A DNA stretch of 8,187 bases, from positions 1 to 8,187 of the forward strand of contig DMQJ01000268.1 of assembly GCA_003455715.1 (NCBI GenBank), read 5' to 3'. The notes below the pieces were generated by a model. The model was given only the letters and a program-made list of their open reading frames with translations, had not been told where the DNA came from and searched no databases. This stretch comes from Acidimicrobiaceae bacterium. Lineage in GTDB: Bacteria > Actinomycetota > Acidimicrobiia > Acidimicrobiales > Ilumatobacteraceae. Every line of letters begins with the position of its first letter. The first letter of the stretch is position 1. The position numbers were made by a program, and so were the translations under genes. Below are positions 7,219 to 8,187 of this stretch, piece by piece.

Positions 7219-7224
7219 AGTGTA
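7219..7224 (-). promoter_or_regulatory. Possible -10 box (TACACT) for the FAD oxidoreductase
   Basis: TACACT on the minus strand fits the actinobacterial TAnnnT pattern and would give a short leader carrying the GGGAG site. The hexamer 17 bases upstream (TCAGCC) is a poor -35 box and overlaps the inverted repeat at 7242-7263, so this is only a candidate. Confidence 0.3.
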
Positions 7225-7241
7225 GGTGAGGACGCGACGAC

Positions 7242-7263
7242 GGCTGACCGGTGACCGTCAGCC
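7242..7263. promoter_or_regulatory. Perfect 7-bp inverted repeat GGCTGAC-N8-GTCAGCC, candidate operator
   Basis: The arms GGCTGAC (7242-7248) and GTCAGCC (7257-7263) are exact reverse complements with an 8-base centre. Nested inside are the palindromes ACCGGT (7247-7252) and TGAC-C-GTCA (7252-7260). It sits in the 86-bp gap between two divergent genes, 17 bases before the ATG of the cyclase-AAA gene and 47 bases before that of the oxidoreductase. A shared regulator site is the simplest reading; a hairpin is the alternative. Confidence 0.45.
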
Positions 7264-7268
7264 TGGGG

Positions 7269-7274
7269 TAACGT
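7269..7274 (+). promoter_or_regulatory. Possible leaderless -10 box (TAACGT) for the cyclase-AAA gene
   Basis: TAACGT fits TAnnnT and ends 6 bases before the ATG at 7281, the spacing at which actinobacterial leaderless transcripts begin at the start codon. CTGACC at 7244-7249 could act as a weak -35 box at a rather long 19-base spacing, inside the inverted repeat. No clear Shine-Dalgarno competes with this reading. Confidence 0.35.
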
Positions 7275-7280
7275 CCGGCC

Positions 7281-8187
7281 ATGGTGCGTCACCACGGAGT
7301 ACGGCTGTGTTCCGTCGTGTACGCGACCCATGCGTCGGTAGCCGCCGATCATCCCGATCGCGTTGCCGTCGAGGGTGTCGACGTAGAGGTCGTGACGCAG
7401 TGCGGAGCCTCGTGGCACAAGCGGCTCGGCGCCGGGGTGCTCGCCGTCTTCTGGTCGGCGTCGAAAGCAATGCAAGCGGCGGAAGCGTTGCAGCAGCGCG
7501 CTGCTGCACTGCACCCACACCATGCGCCTGCGATCGGCGTGAGCACAGGCGAGGCACTGGTCGACGACGACCCGCTGGGGATGATGGTGGTGGTTGCGGC
7601 CCGGCTGAGTGGGGTGGCGACCGCGGGCGAGGTGCTGGTGTGCGACGTCACGGCTGCAGTGGCGGCGCCGTCGCTCGCACAGGCTGTCGACGAGTGGCAT
7701 GAGCGCCGCTTGAAGGGCATCCCGTCGCCGGTGCGGGCGGGTGTGCTCAGCTGGTCGCAGCCTCCGTCGATCAGCGAGGCGTGGGGTGTTGCGGCCGAGG
7801 CACGCCTCGATTCGCCCTTCGCCGGGCGGCAGCGGGAGGTCGAAGCCCTCAGCGAAGCGCTGGCGCAGTCGGCTGCTGGTGTTGGCGGAGTGGTGCTCAT
7901 CAGTGGTGAGGCCGGTGCTGGCAAGTCGACGCTCGTGGCTCGCCTGGTCGAGCTGGCCGGCCAGGCACATCGGCCACTTGTGTACGGGCGCTGCGACGAA
8001 CACGTCCCGCGTCCGTATCTGCCGTTCGCGCAGATGGTGCGCCGAGTGAGCGAGCGCGACCCCCGCGGGTCGATGGCGCTTGGTTCGTTGGCGGGCGAAC
8101 TCCGCCGTGCTGTGCCCGAGGTGGGCGAGCGGTTCCCGTTGTTGGCCGAGCCGTTGCGTGCCGACGCCGACTCCGAGCGCATGCGCC
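7281..8187 (+). CDS. Degenerate class III cyclase domain fused to an AAA ATPase (3'-partial regulator-like protein)
   Basis: The frame is open from the ATG at 7281 to the window end (302 codons), with an in-frame TAA at 7269-7271 just upstream. Residues ~7-157 resemble a class III cyclase domain: HKRLGAGVLAVFWSASKAMQAAEAL (46-70, split by the GAG at 50-52), AIGVSTGEALV (84-94), DPLGMMVVVAARL (97-109), AGEVLVCDVT (115-124) and the usual tail RRLKGIPSPVRAGVLSW (142-158). The GDG motif is GAG (Ala51), and no Asp lies at the first metal site, so it should not bind catalytic metal alone. Lys47, Asp97 and Arg108 are kept; the Asn position is Val104. From ~180 an AAA_16-type ATPase begins: FAGRQREVEAL, then Walker A GEAGAGKST (209-217), and YGRCDEHVPRPYLPFAQMVR. 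Such proteins usually continue with long TPR-like regions or a LuxR-type DNA-binding end, but that part is outside the window. A signalling or transcription role is therefore an inference. Confidence 0.85.
   Translation, partial: MVRHHGVRLCSVVYATHASVAADHPDRVAVEGVDVEVVTQCGASWHKRLGAGVLAVFWSASKAMQAAEALQQRAAALHPHHAPAIGVSTGEALVDDDPLGMMVVVAARLSGVATAGEVLVCDVTAAVAAPSLAQAVDEWHERRLKGIPSPVRAGVLSWSQPPSISEAWGVAAEARLDSPFAGRQREVEALSEALAQSAAGVGGVVLISGEAGAGKSTLVARLVELAGQAHRPLVYGRCDEHVPRPYLPFAQMVRRVSERDPRGSMALGSLAGELRRAVPEVGERFPLLAEPLRADADSERMR

Noticed and set aside
4930..7254. Open frame of 774 residues on the + strand opposite the FAD oxidoreductase
   Set aside because: No recognisable motif and low-complexity Val/Arg/His composition, whereas the minus-strand frame has both FAD-binding motifs and a ribosome site.
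7191..8003. Minus-strand frames opposite the cyclase-AAA gene
   Set aside because: The + strand frame shows a cyclase pattern and a Walker A motif; the minus frames are Arg/His/Ser-rich shadows.

Overview
This is a GC-rich window with strong G/C at third codon positions, dense packing and protein families typical of Actinomycetota. The triple 'ARLLETR...LNVT...SNLN...DVLGW' secreted module and the cyclase-domain/AAA regulator point towards Acidimicrobiia (Ilumatobacter-like). That placement is an inference from protein style; no rRNA or tRNA is present.

Layout: (1) 1-447 (+) is the C-terminal end of a membrane-anchored protein with a short pentapeptide repeat, one transmembrane helix and an outside beta-sandwich-like domain. 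(2) 484-2967 (-), convergent with it, encodes a secreted 827-residue protein: signal peptide, three nearly identical modules of about 125 residues, then a seven-blade PD40/TolB-like propeller. (3) 3061-4413 (+) is an M20-family metallopeptidase, divergent from gene 2. (4) 4417-4884 (+), three bases behind it, is a small stand-alone class III nucleotide cyclase-like domain. (5) 4873-7194 (-) is a large FAD-dependent oxidoreductase of the phytoene desaturase/amine oxidase superfamily, whose 3' end overlaps gene 4 by 12 bp. (6) 7281 to the window end (+), divergent from gene 5, is the N-terminal part of a regulator-like protein: a degenerate cyclase domain followed by an AAA ATPase domain with a clear Walker A motif. 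It has no stop codon inside the window.

The most interesting point is that the two cyclase-like domains (genes 4 and 6) are degenerate in almost complementary ways. Gene 4 keeps both metal-binding Asp positions but lacks the Lys, Asn and Arg positions. Gene 6 lacks the metal Asps but keeps the Lys, Asp and Arg positions. This resembles the C1/C2 division of labour of heterodimeric cyclases, although independent decay into pseudo-enzymes is a serious alternative. The 86-bp divergent gap between genes 5 and 6 holds a perfect 7-bp inverted repeat and a promoter-like TAnnnT placed for leaderless transcription of gene 6, so both genes may be controlled from there.

Non-coding DNA is limited to 448-483, 2968-3060, 4414-4416 and 7195-7280. 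I saw no RNA gene, CRISPR array, insertion sequence or attachment site.
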